Shown here: positions 1-8,391 of the stretch, one piece after another
How positions within the stretch are numbered: position 1 is the stretch's first letter
Layout: each line of letters begins with the position of its first letter
Origin: Rufibacter sediminis
GTDB lineage: Bacteria > Bacteroidota > Bacteroidia > Cytophagales > Hymenobacteraceae
Reading direction: 5' to 3'
Assembly: GCF_014269285.1 (NCBI RefSeq)
Contig: NZ_JACOAF010000027.1
Span: 1-32,458 of the forward strand
DNA length: 32,458 bases
Position numbers and translations under genes: made by a program
Notes under the pieces: model-generated
The model's input: only the letters and a program-made list of their open reading frames with translations
What the model was told of the DNA's origin: nothing
Databases searched by the model: none

Positions 1-33
1 GGAAGGAGCGGGCTAGGTTGAAAAATACTCTTC

Positions 34-759
34 TTAAATGCCTTTCAGCTTTCTATAAAACGCATCGGCGTAAGTATCACTGATCGGAATTAGCTGCTCT
101 CGGATGGTGATCCTGTTTTTCTCAATGTGGTCAATCTTGTCAATCGCCACCATGAAGGACCGATGCACGCGGGCGAAGTTCTGAGAAGGCAGCAACTCCT
201 CTAATTTGGAAAAGCTGGTGAGGGTCATGATCTTTTCCTGGGCGGTATGCACCCGGAGGTAGTCCTTCATGCCCTCAATGAAAAGGATGTCGCGAGTAGC
301 GATTTTCTGGATACGGTGGCCCACCTTCAGGAAAATATACTCCTGCTCGTTCCTAGGCTCAGCAGCTACTTCTTTCTGATCAGGTACTTGCCTGGTGCCG
401 TGTTCCTGGTACAAACGCAGCACGCCTTTGTAGAAGCGTTCGAAAGGAAAAGGCTTCACCAGGTAATCTTTCACCTCCAAGTCAAATGCTTTGAGCGCAT
501 ACTGGTCATAAGCGGTCGTGAGGATGATCATGGGTTTAGGGTTCAGCATGGGAATGAAGCTGAGCCCGTCCAGGTCCGGCATGTTGATGTCCAGGAAGAG
601 CAGGTCGGGTTTGTCTTTCTGTAGGTTTTCTGCCGCCTCCAACGGACTCATGAAGGTGCCTTTCAGCTCCAGGAAAGGTACCTTGGCTACGTATTCTTCC
701 AGAATCTCCTGGGCCAGAGGCTCGTCATCAATGATGTAACAGGTGAGTTTCTCTTTCAT
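34..759 (-). CDS. LytTR-family response regulator
   Basis: A two-component response regulator that binds DNA. Residues 1-120 form a receiver domain: acidic IIDDEP at 9-14, phospho-acceptor Asp57 in LFLDINMP, a switch TT near 82 and the conserved Lys in VKPF. The C-terminal ~100 residues are a LytTR domain (IFLKVGHRIQKI, DILFIEGMKDYLRVHT, FARVHRSFMVAIDKI). I chose the Met at 759 because the receiver fold starts there; a longer reading to 828 adds 23 residues of no family character. The start overlaps the end of the upstream kinase gene by about 32 bases, so the two are translationally coupled partners. Target genes are not shown by the sequence; the divergent ABC/M1 operon is the obvious candidate (inference). 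Confidence 0.95.
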   Translation of the reverse strand: MKEKLTCYIIDDEPLAQEILEEYVAKVPFLELKGTFMSPLEAAENLQKDKPDLLFLDINMPDLDGLSFIPMLNPKPMIILTTAYDQYALKAFDLEVKDYLVKPFPFERFYKGVLRLYQEHGTRQVPDQKEVAAEPRNEQEYIFLKVGHRIQKIATRDILFIEGMKDYLRVHTAQEKIMTLTSFSKLEELLPSQNFARVHRSFMVAIDKIDHIEKNRITIREQLIPISDTYADAFYRKLKGI

Positions 760-1768
760 GGACGTGCGCGTGGGTACCGTTGATTTCCAGACTAATGGTA
801 AATGTTTCACCGGAGTTGTCAATTTCAAGGCGGTGCCGATTTGGGTAGAGTAAAGCTAGTCGCTTCTTGACATTCGGCAGCCCTATGCCACCTGGTTCTT
901 CCAGGGTATTCTGCGGATTAGTGCCAACGGGGTTCTGAATCTGAAAGGCAAGGGAATGGGCCTTGGCTTCCACTTTCACCTTTATGTCACCGGGTTCCAA
1001 GCGGGCGGGGCTGTGTTTGTAGGCGTTTTCCAGCAAATGGACGAACAGCAGCGGGGCAATCTGGCAGGCATCAGGGTTACCTGTCACTTCCAACTCCACC
1101 ACGGGTGACTTCCTGTAACGGAGCTGTTGTAAGTTGATGTAGTCTTCCAGGTAGTTTATCTCCCGCGTCAGTGGCACGGTGGGCGCGTTCGATTCATAGA
1201 TCATGTAGCGCATGAGCGAGGCCAGCTGCATCACGGCCTCCGGGGCGGCCGGTGCCTGTTTGTACACCAGCGTGTGGATGTTGTTTAAGGTGTTGAACAG
1301 AAAGTGCGGGTTGATCTGTGATTTCAGGTAGTGCAGTTCGGTCTCTACCGCCTGTTTCTCCAGCTGCTCTTTTTTAATGGTATTCAATACCAGATTCTCC
1401 GTCACCCTGGCCAGCCAGCTGAGGAATAAGAAGATGGGTACTAAAATAAACACCGTGATGGAATAGTACCCAAAGAAAAAGTCCCAGGTATCTGTGTTTT
1501 TAGGATGGAAAAAAACAAAAGGTATTGGTCCCGTCAAGACAATGCCGGTCAGCCTCAGAAAATACGCCTTTTTCTGATTTTTTCCTAAATACCTGGTGAG
1601 TAGGAAGAAGTGGCTGTAGAAAACATGCAAAGCGGTCAGGATGAATCCAACGGTAAAGGGAACCCAGTGCCGGTGGTCATCTGTGTATAACTGCAGGCTC
1701 ACCAAACCGGTGAACAGCACCCACACGATGACGTGAATCTGCCGGAAGATCTTTTTGACTTTCTGCAT
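728..1768 (-). CDS. LytS-type sensor histidine kinase
   Basis: A membrane sensor kinase of 346 residues. Four hydrophobic segments lie within residues 10-125, and no extracytoplasmic sensor domain is visible. The His_kinase domain follows, with phospho-acceptor His155 in the hallmark NPHFLFN motif, and then an HATPase_c domain with the N-box LLENAYKHS and G-box GGIGLPNVKKRL. Length and order are normal for LytS/YehU-like kinases of Bacteroidota, which partner with LytTR regulators. It is cotranscribed with the response regulator just downstream, whose start lies inside this gene's 3' end. The ABC/M1 operon is divergent across a 359-base gap. The signal sensed is unknown. Confidence 0.93.
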   Translation of the reverse strand: MQKVKKIFRQIHVIVWVLFTGLVSLQLYTDDHRHWVPFTVGFILTALHVFYSHFFLLTRYLGKNQKKAYFLRLTGIVLTGPIPFVFFHPKNTDTWDFFFGYYSITVFILVPIFLFLSWLARVTENLVLNTIKKEQLEKQAVETELHYLKSQINPHFLFNTLNNIHTLVYKQAPAAPEAVMQLASLMRYMIYESNAPTVPLTREINYLEDYINLQQLRYRKSPVVELEVTGNPDACQIAPLLFVHLLENAYKHSPARLEPGDIKVKVEAKAHSLAFQIQNPVGTNPQNTLEEPGGIGLPNVKKRLALLYPNRHRLEIDNSGETFTISLEINGTHAHVHERETHLLHH

Positions 1769-2127
1769 AGAACAAAGATACCGTTTCCTTCCCGCTCCAG
1801 CATCTCAACTCGACCAGTCCCCACTCTCCCTCTACGAAACCGAAAGCGCAGCCTACCAGCGCACTCACGGATGAAATACCGCCCCTCGTCGATTGCTTTA
1901 TAGCGACGGCATATCGGTTTTTGAGCCCAATCAGAAAGACTATTCTTTTACTGAAAAGAGGAGGGGAGAGAAGAAATACGTCCTCTCTTTCCTCGCTCAC
2001 TTAAACGGATCCTAGCAAGTTTCTTGAAGCGAGTGTACGTCTGTTTTCGGGCCACTTTCTCAAAAGCAGGCTTAAAACGGATGTGAAAGAATCAACCTAA
2101 TCTCTGGTAAAGGTCAACGGCACAAGC
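1769..2127. other. intergenic region between divergent operons
   Basis: This 359-base gap separates the two-component operon (minus) from the ABC/M1 operon (plus) and must hold both promoters. I see no convincing TAnnTTTG box. It contains one family-A palindromic repeat at 2042-2079. An open frame on the minus strand over 1677-2000 overlaps the kinase start and has no family character, so I do not call it. Confidence 0.6.
2042..2079. repeat. family-A palindromic repeat copy (intergenic)
   Basis: Outer arms TGTTTTCGGGCC and GCAGGCTTAAAACG surround a TTTCTCAAAA centre. The right half fits the family consensus well. It sits about 50 bases upstream of the ABC ATPase start. Confidence 0.7.
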
Positions 2128-3066
2128 ATGAAAAACATGGAAAACCACAACGAGAGCCTGCTGATAAGAAAAGTCTCTAAAACCTATGCCAACGGCGTGC
2201 AGGCATTGCATAACATTTCACTGACGATTCCGCCAGGGATGTACGGCTTGCTGGGTCCCAACGGGGCGGGAAAATCTACGCTCATGCGCACCCTGGCCAC
2301 GCTACAGGAGCCGGACCAAGGGCAGATCTTTTTGGGGGAGCTGGATGTGGTGAACCAGAAAGAGGAGGTGCGCCAAACCCTCGGCTACCTGCCGCAGGAA
2401 TTCGGGGTGTACCCAAAGGCCTCTGCCGAAGAATTGCTGGACTACTTTGCGGTGCTCAAAGGCCTCACCAATCGCGCGGCACGGAAAGAAGCAACCGAAA
2501 CCTTGCTCCGGCAAACGAACCTCTGGGACAAGCGCAAGCAAAAACTAGGCGGCTACTCGGGCGGTATGCGGCAGCGCTTTGGCGTAGCAGTGGCGCTGCT
2601 GGGCAGCCCCAAATTGTTGATTGTGGACGAACCCACGGCCGGACTGGACCCCGCCGAGCGCGTGCGTTTCCTGAACCTTTTGAGCGAACTAGGGGAAAAC
2701 AGTGTGGTGATTCTCTCCACTCACATTGTAGAAGACGTGTCTGAACTGTGTACCAACTTGGCCATCATCCACCAAGGGAGAATTCTGCTGGAAGCGCAGA
2801 CCCAGCAGGCCGTAGCGGCCTTGCAAGGTAAGGTATGGCGAACGTTCCTGGAGAAGAACAAGCTGCCCGAAGTCCAGCGGGAGCACCAGGTCATTTCTGC
2901 CAAGCTCCTGGGTGGGCGCACCCTGGTACACATCTATAGCCAGATGGATCCCGGAAGTAGTTTTGAGCGAGTGGAGCCCGACCTGGAGGATGTGTATTTC
3001 AGCACCATGACGGGCTTCTACGGCCAAACCAATCCGCAGCAAATAAAGGAGGAGGTGCAGCGATGA
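2128..3066 (+). CDS. ABC transporter ATP-binding protein
   Basis: A 312-residue ATPase of an ABC-2 type exporter. Walker A GPNGAGKST is at residues 43-51, the signature SGGMRQ at 144-149, and Walker B LLIVDEP at 163-169, followed by a switch His in LSTHIVED. The C-terminal ~90 residues are the usual non-conserved tail of this subfamily, ending in DLEDVYFSTM. Translation could start at 2128 or at the second Met (2137). The stop overlaps the start of the next gene in ATGA (3063-3066), which couples it to the permease/M1 fusion. The substrate is unknown; families of this architecture are often annotated as multidrug or peptide exporters. Confidence 0.93.
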   Translation: MKNMENHNESLLIRKVSKTYANGVQALHNISLTIPPGMYGLLGPNGAGKSTLMRTLATLQEPDQGQIFLGELDVVNQKEEVRQTLGYLPQEFGVYPKASAEELLDYFAVLKGLTNRAARKEATETLLRQTNLWDKRKQKLGGYSGGMRQRFGVAVALLGSPKLLIVDEPTAGLDPAERVRFLNLLSELGENSVVILSTHIVEDVSELCTNLAIIHQGRILLEAQTQQAVAALQGKVWRTFLEKNKLPEVQREHQVISAKLLGGRTLVHIYSQMDPGSSFERVEPDLEDVYFSTMTGFYGQTNPQQIKEEVQR

Positions 3067-6000
3067 AGTTCCGGAAGATTTTCCAGTTGGAGCTCACCTA
3101 CCAGCTTCGCCAGGTCTCTACGTGGCTGTACTTTACAGTCGTCTTCGTGCTTGCTTTCCTCTTTATTACCGCCAACTACGCGCATGATGCGCGGGAAGGG
3201 TATGTCCTGCTCAATGCGCCCATCATTATTGCGGCGGTTACGGTGTTATGCTGCGTTTTCTGGCTGTTGATGGGCGGCGCGGTAGCGGGTGACGCGGCCG
3301 CCAGGGATGTGCAGACGCGCATGTTCTCCCTCACCTACATCTTGCCAGCCAGCAAAGCAGACTACCTGGGAGGACGATTTCTGGCGGCCTTATTGCTCAA
3401 TGTGCTCATTCTGTTTGCCATCCCGGTGAGTATCCTGCTGACCATGTATTGCACTGGGGTAGAACCTGAGATTTTGGGGCCGTTCAGGGCTACGTCTTAC
3501 CTCAGTTCCTATTTCTTTCTGGTGTTACCCAACGCGTTTATCTCCACGGCCATCCAATTCTCCATGGCGGCGCTTTCCCGCAAAGCCATAGCCAGCTATC
3601 TGGGCGGCGTCCTCCTTTTTGTGGCGGCTTACTTGCTGGGGCAGGTGCTGGATGCTACCATGCGGCAATGGGGTTTGGGAACCTTGGTAGACCCCATGGG
3701 TTTTACGCCCGTCATGAGCCATCTAAGCAGTGAGTGGAGTCCTATAGAAATGAATACGCGCCTGCTTCAACTGGAGGGGTTGTTTCTGGTAAACCGGGTG
3801 GTATGGTTGGGCATCGCGGTGGGCATGCTGGCACTGACGTATTTCCGTTTTAGCTTCATTTTACCGGAAACAGGCCCAAAACGGAAACAGCCGAAAAGTC
3901 TGCAAAGCAGGGTAGCCGAGGTAGCTTGGTTGAAGTGGGAGACCACGGAACCATTACCGCGGGTGCGGGGAACCTTTCGTTTCGCCACCCATCTGCACCA
4001 GGTAAAGCTCATCACCCTAAACTCCTTCTGGGCGCTGGCAAAAAAACTAACCGGGCTTCCGCTGTTGTTTCTCATTGCCGTAGTAGTGAGCTTGGCGATG
4101 CCAGGAAATCTAAAAGCCAAAGGGGTTCCCATGCTGCCCAGAACCGACTTTGTCTTACAAATTCTAGCTGCTCCCTTCACCCAGCCCGGCAAGTTCTGGA
4201 TCATCCTTTTCCTGCTCGTTATTTTCTACGCCGGGGAGTTGGTCTGGCGCGAACGGGAAAGCGGCCTGAGTGAGCTCTCTAACCCCGCCCCGGTGCCGGA
4301 ATGGGTACTTTTTCTGAGCAAGTTTCTGGCGCTGGGTCTCCTGCTTTTTAGCGGCTTGGCATTTCTGCTGATTTCCGGAATACTGGCCCAAATGGCCATC
4401 GGCGGAGCCGAGGTGGAGCTCGGGCTATACCTGAAAGCGCTCTTCGGTTTTCAGTTGGTAGAATGTCTGCTCTTCGCGTTGCTTGCGCTGGTGGTGCACG
4501 TGGTGGTCAACCAAAAATACCTGGGGCATCTGGTGGTACTGCTGGTTTTCGGGTGCCTCATGTTTGCTCCAAAACTGGGGATAGAGCACCAGCTCCTTAT
4601 CTTCGGGGGTAGCCCGAAGTGGACGTACACTTCCATGGGTGGTTTTGCCAATTCTGTGGCCCCGTGGCTCTGGTTCAAGGCCTACTGGGTGGCGTGGGCG
4701 CTGCTGCTGGCGGTGGCAGCAAGGCTGCTTTGGGTGCGCGGCCGCGAAGTCAGTTTGAAAGCACGGCTTCAATTGGCTCGTCATCGCTTGACGCGGGCTA
4801 CGGCGTTGACAATGGCCGTAGCGGTGGGCGGCATTCTCCTGTTGGGCGGCTTTGTCTTCTATAACACCAACGTGCTGCATGACTATGTAAACTCTTCCGC
4901 CTCAGCGGCGCAGCGGGCTGAATATGAGCATCGTTATAAACAATACCAGAACGTGCCTCAGCCTAAGTTGACAGACGTAAACCTGCAGGTGGAAATATAT
5001 CCTTCCCAGCGGAAAGTTGCTATCCAAGGCTCTTACCTGCTGGTGAATAAGGGTCAGGTACCCATTGATTCAATTCAGTTGGCACCCGGGTCAGGCGTTG
5101 AAACAACCTCGGTGAAGTTTGGCCAGCCAGCGAAGGAAGTGCTCCTGGACGAAGAACTTGGCTTCCGTATTTACGCGCTGGCAAACCCCCTTCCCCCCGG
5201 CGACTCCCTAAATCTACGTTTTCAGGTAAACTATAAAGCGCAGGGCTTTGCCAACAGCGGAGCCGATGCGGAGGTAACGGAGAACCATACCTACTTCCGG
5301 AATCTGGAGTGGCTTCCCGTCATTGGGTACCAGCAGTACCGGGAGTTGGATGAGGCATCCGCCCGAAAAGCCTTTGGCCTGGCACCTCGGCCCGCCACCG
5401 CCTTGCTCTACAACGTGGCCGCGCGCCGGTACGCTCCGTTTCCTGAGCAAATCCACTTTGAGGCTGTGGTGGGGACAAATGCCAACCAACAGGTAGTAGC
5501 CCCGGGCAGCTTGCGCCGGACCTGGGCTAAAGACGGCCGCCGCTACTTCCATTACGCCTCAGATGCGCCCATCCGGAATGAATTTGCCTTTTTCTCAGGA
5601 AACTACGCGGTGCAGGAAAGGAAGTGGCGAAACGCATCGGCTGGTCAGAGTCAGGAGGTAACTATCCAGATTTTCTATCCGCCGGGGTTAACGATGAACC
5701 CGGAGCGGATGCTCCGGAGCGCAGCCGCTTCGCTAGACTATTACACAAAGCAGTTCGGGCCCTACCCGCACCGTCAGCTCCGCTTTGTGGCTCATGCCGG
5801 GTACGGCTTCGGGCACCACGCCGCACCCATCAACATAACGGCGGAGGAGGGCTTTTTCCTGATGAACCTGAAGGCGGATGAGCGGGGATTTGACTTGGTG
5901 ACGGCGGTGGTGGCGCATGAGGTAGCCCACCAGTGGTGGGGAAATCAGTTAAAACAAGCCTACGTAGAGGGAGCCGGCCTGATTACCGAAAGCCTGGCCT

Positions 6001-6686
6001 GGTACTCGGCCATGGGCATGCTGGAGTCAACCTATGGGCCTGCGCACCTGAAAAAGCTGTTAAGTTTTTTGAGGGAGGAGTACGAGAATCCGCAAACCAA
6101 AGCCGCCTTACCGCTGCTGCAAGCCGACGACTGGTACCAGAACTACCGCAAAGGCCCTATGGTACTATATGCGATGAGTAAGTACATCGGGAAAGACAAG
6201 GTAAACGGGGCGTTACGTCGTTTGCTCCAAAAGCATCCTCCGGGCAAACTTCCATTCGCCACTTCGCTGGATCTTTACGGGGAGCTTGAGGCGGCCACTC
6301 CAGACTCGCTCCAGTACCTGCTCCACGACCTTTTCAAGGCCAACACGTTCTGGGACCTTAAGGCGAAACAAGCTGCCGTGAAGCCGACCAAAGAGGGGGC
6401 CTGGCAAGTAACGTTCAAGGTTGAGGCCCTCAAAACGGTAGTAAGTGAAATAGGTGTGGAGAAGGAGGTTCCTCTGAAGGATTGGGTGGAGGTTGGGATT
6501 TTCGCTCCTGCCAAAGCGGGGGAGGAGCAGGGCAAGCCGCTTTACCTACAGAAGCACCTTATCCATTCAAAACAGCAGACCATCACGGTCACAGTGCCCA
6601 GCAAGCCCGCTCAGGTAGGCATAGACCCAAATCATCTGCTGATTGACTGGAACATGAAAGATAATCTGGCAGAGGTGAAGAAGTGA
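3063..6686 (+). CDS. ABC-2 permease fused to M1-family metallopeptidase
   Basis: A 1207-residue fusion. The first ~590 residues contain two blocks of about six membrane segments each, typical of ABC-2 permeases. From about residue 600 the protein is soluble and ends in an M1-type gluzincin domain. The zinc site is HEVAHQWW, with His952, Glu953 and His956; the third ligand is probably Glu976 in LITESLAWYS, one residue further away than in classical M1 enzymes. The GAMEN exopeptidase motif is not recognisable; the matching place reads GYGFGHHAAPINI. This architecture recurs in Bacteroidota as 'ABC transporter permease/M1 family aminopeptidase'. It forms an operon with the ATPase (4-base overlap). 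Oddity: residues 262-274 are encoded by a complete family-A repeat (3846-3883), in the loop between the two membrane blocks. Confidence 0.93.
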   Translation: MKFRKIFQLELTYQLRQVSTWLYFTVVFVLAFLFITANYAHDAREGYVLLNAPIIIAAVTVLCCVFWLLMGGAVAGDAAARDVQTRMFSLTYILPASKADYLGGRFLAALLLNVLILFAIPVSILLTMYCTGVEPEILGPFRATSYLSSYFFLVLPNAFISTAIQFSMAALSRKAIASYLGGVLLFVAAYLLGQVLDATMRQWGLGTLVDPMGFTPVMSHLSSEWSPIEMNTRLLQLEGLFLVNRVVWLGIAVGMLALTYFRFSFILPETGPKRKQPKSLQSRVAEVAWLKWETTEPLPRVRGTFRFATHLHQVKLITLNSFWALAKKLTGLPLLFLIAVVVSLAMPGNLKAKGVPMLPRTDFVLQILAAPFTQPGKFWIILFLLVIFYAGELVWRERESGLSELSNPAPVPEWVLFLSKFLALGLLLFSGLAFLLISGILAQMAIGGAEVELGLYLKALFGFQLVECLLFALLALVVHVVVNQKYLGHLVVLLVFGCLMFAPKLGIEHQLLIFGGSPKWTYTSMGGFANSVAPWLWFKAYWVAWALLLAVAARLLWVRGREVSLKARLQLARHRLTRATALTMAVAVGGILLLGGFVFYNTNVLHDYVNSSASAAQRAEYEHRYKQYQNVPQPKLTDVNLQVEIYPSQRKVAIQGSYLLVNKGQVPIDSIQLAPGSGVETTSVKFGQPAKEVLLDEELGFRIYALANPLPPGDSLNLRFQVNYKAQGFANSGADAEVTENHTYFRNLEWLPVIGYQQYRELDEASARKAFGLAPRPATALLYNVAARRYAPFPEQIHFEAVVGTNANQQVVAPGSLRRTWAKDGRRYFHYASDAPIRNEFAFFSGNYAVQERKWRNASAGQSQEVTIQIFYPPGLTMNPERMLRSAAASLDYYTKQFGPYPHRQLRFVAHAGYGFGHHAAPINITAEEGFFLMNLKADERGFDLVTAVVAHEVAHQWWGNQLKQAYVEGAGLITESLAWYSAMGMLESTYGPAHLKKLLSFLREEYENPQTKAALPLLQADDWYQNYRKGPMVLYAMSKYIGKDKVNGALRRLLQKHPPGKLPFATSLDLYGELEAATPDSLQYLLHDLFKANTFWDLKAKQAAVKPTKEGAWQVTFKVEALKTVVSEIGVEKEVPLKDWVEVGIFAPAKAGEEQGKPLYLQKHLIHSKQQTITVTVPSKPAQVGIDPNHLLIDWNMKDNLAEVKK
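3846..3883. repeat. family-A palindromic repeat inside a coding sequence
   Basis: A 38-base copy, CGTTTTAGC at the left and CAGGCCCAAAACG at the right, lies in frame in the permease/M1 gene and encodes RFSFILPETGPKR (residues 262-274). It has the same length as the comEC copy but is read in a different frame. Confidence 0.7.
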
Positions 6687-6687
6687 A

Positions 6688-6729
6688 GCAGGGAAAAGGC
6701 ACAGCTGCTCAGTTGTGCCTTTTCCCTGC
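6688..6729. terminator. strong stem-loop terminator, convergent genes
   Basis: Arms GCAGGGAAAAGGCAC and GTGCCTTTTCCCTGC pair perfectly around a short loop. The hairpin starts one base after the stop of the permease/M1 gene and lies between convergent genes, so it probably serves both directions. Confidence 0.85.
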
Positions 6730-6806
6730 GATGGTTTTTGATGTAGCCCAGTGGCCGCAAGTTTCCCGCTGGTTCAAAGCGATCGTATTTCTGTTTCTCT
6801 GGAGAA

Positions 6807-7520
6807 TTATCTCCCGGTTTCCCGGTCTTTGATCACGAGATACCTAATCCAGAGGAAATCATCATAGATGCGCTCCACGGACTTGATCTTGAACTGCGTA
6901 GCTTTACGGTTTTCGTAGCCTTCCTCGGCTTCAAACACGGTGGGCGCACCAATGGTACCGTCGGCTACCGGGGCCAGCACCAGGCTGAACTCGTCTATCA
7001 GGCCGGCTTTCAGGAAAGAGCCGTTCACGTGGCCGCCTCCGTCTATGCGGACTGTCTTCATCCCGAACAAGTGGTACAATTTTCTGAGCACCAGGTCAAG
7101 GTCCAGTTCCTCTTTGCCTCCGAAGATATACGACACGTTCTTGCTTCTGAGGTGCGCCAGGTAGGCAGAAGAAACCTGTTCGGTGAGGACTTCGATCACG
7201 TGCTCCGTAGAGACCATGTTGGTGTCCCAGAAGCATTTCCCCGAGGGGTCAATCACCACCGCATAGGTTTTGGCGTCTTGTTCTGCCACGAAGTCTTCTT
7301 TAGGGATGTTGTCAGCTCCCGCCTCCAGGGAATAGGTTTCTTTGCTCGAAAACTCCTGCATGGTCACCCGGCCCACTAACCAGGCATCGGCTTCAATTTT
7401 TTCGGCGGTTTCTTCAAAGTATTTGTGATGGTTTTTAAATCCCCAGATATTCTGTTTGATGCGGCCATCTACCGATCCCAACATGTGGCAAATGACATAG
7501 GGCTTGTTTGTATCTAACAT
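6807..7520 (-). CDS. RibD C-terminal domain reductase (dihydrofolate-reductase-like)
   Basis: A 237-residue protein of the RibD_C/DHFR-like fold, an NAD(P)H-dependent reductase of unknown substrate. Family marks are the N-terminal PYVICHMLGSVDGRI, a central YIFGGKEELDLDLVLRKL, and RIDGGGHVNGSFLKAGLIDEFSLVLAP, the nucleotide-binding and catalytic core. I use the Met at 7520 because the fold begins directly after it; the open frame extends to 7700 but that part is featureless. There is no deaminase domain, so this is a stand-alone reductase and not bifunctional RibD, and no riboflavin genes are nearby. It is convergent with the ABC/M1 operon. Confidence 0.88.
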   Translation of the reverse strand: MLDTNKPYVICHMLGSVDGRIKQNIWGFKNHHKYFEETAEKIEADAWLVGRVTMQEFSSKETYSLEAGADNIPKEDFVAEQDAKTYAVVIDPSGKCFWDTNMVSTEHVIEVLTEQVSSAYLAHLRSKNVSYIFGGKEELDLDLVLRKLYHLFGMKTVRIDGGGHVNGSFLKAGLIDEFSLVLAPVADGTIGAPTVFEAEEGYENRKATQFKIKSVERIYDDFLWIRYLVIKDRETGR

Positions 7521-7915
7521 GAATGTTTTCTCTTTATTGATGTAACCCGAAGGGGTGCAAGACTCTTTAGAAAAGATCAATAGCTCCATTACGTGTGCCA
7601 GAAGCAAGTGGCTAAAATACCCCATTTCTTCTGGCCTCATCGGTCTTGGGAGTGAACGGCAAGGAAGGCCAGCTAATGCTTTCCTGTTATTCACACACAT
7701 CCTTTCAGGAGGACATGGAATTCAATAGAAGCTGTTTAGGAATTCAGCAGAAGGGACAAGCCCGCCGCTTTTGCTGGTGTTCTCACCCATCCTCCAGTTG
7801 GATGCACTTTTCCGCGTGCTGGTGAAAACATGCAGCACGAGCGATGGCAGTCCACGTTGGCTTTAGGAAATTAGGTGCGTGCCAAGAAGTTGTGGTGGTA
7901 AATTCTTGTGCAGGA
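7521..7915. other. intergenic region with degenerate repeat remnants
   Basis: A 395-base gap without a supportable gene. It carries a degenerate family-B module: CTGTTTAGG at 7732-7740 and TTGCTGGTGTTCTCACC at 7771-7787 match parts of the 28531-28584 copy. A small stem-loop follows near 7818-7842 (CGTGCTG / CAGCACG). Confidence 0.5.
7731..7800. repeat. degenerate family-B repeat copy
   Basis: Shares CTGTTTAGG and a TTGYTGGTGTNCTCACC core with the element upstream of recQ, in the same order and at a similar distance (39 against 31 bases). The second hairpin arm and the 3' module are lost. Confidence 0.4.
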
Positions 7916-8344
7916 TTACGCTTGTGAGCGAAGGATTTGCACCGTTTTTTCGTCTGGTTTGCCGTGGAAGAACTTCTCCAACACTTCTTTGAAAACCGGC
8001 GGAGCCGCTGGTAAAGCGGAGAACAAGGTCATGGAAGATTTGAGTTTCAGATCATCGGGGCTCCCGAAGATGCGGTGGGCGTCTTTTCCTTCCAGTTTCA
8101 GAAGAACCTCGCATATCTCCACCAGCCGACTGCCTAACACAGGGTGCTGCAAATACGCCTCGGCTTCGGGTAGGTCTTTGATGCCGTAGAATCTGGACGT
8201 TTCGCTAAAGCCCAGCCCCTGCATCTGCGGGAAGATATACCACATCCAGTGGCTTTGTTTTCTTCCCCTCCTGATCTCAGCCAGCGCCACCTCATAGTCT
8301 CTTTCCTGCGCGCTCAGGAATCTTTGCAAGCCGTTTTCTTTCAT
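7916..8344 (-). CDS. DUF1810 family protein
   Basis: A 142-residue cytoplasmic protein of the DUF1810 family; no biochemical role is known to me. Recognition rests on LQRFLSAQERDYEVALAEI, GRKQSHWMWYIFPQ and the later YFG-type segment FYGIKDLPEAEAYLQHPVLG, which occur in this order in the family. Length and start (8344) fit the family. Gaps on both sides (395 and 47 bases) leave operon membership unclear; it may share a transcript with the DUF1259 gene upstream. Confidence 0.88.
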   Translation of the reverse strand: MKENGLQRFLSAQERDYEVALAEIRRGRKQSHWMWYIFPQMQGLGFSETSRFYGIKDLPEAEAYLQHPVLGSRLVEICEVLLKLEGKDAHRIFGSPDDLKLKSSMTLFSALPAAPPVFKEVLEKFFHGKPDEKTVQILRSQA

Positions 8345-8391
8345 GTACTGGAGTAGTTGATTTTGGCGTCTTTAGAAAATGGACTGAATTG

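Noticed and set aside
1677-2000. 107-codon open frame on the minus strand upstream of the kinase
   Set aside because: It overlaps the kinase start in another frame and its translation has no fold-like pattern or family motif.
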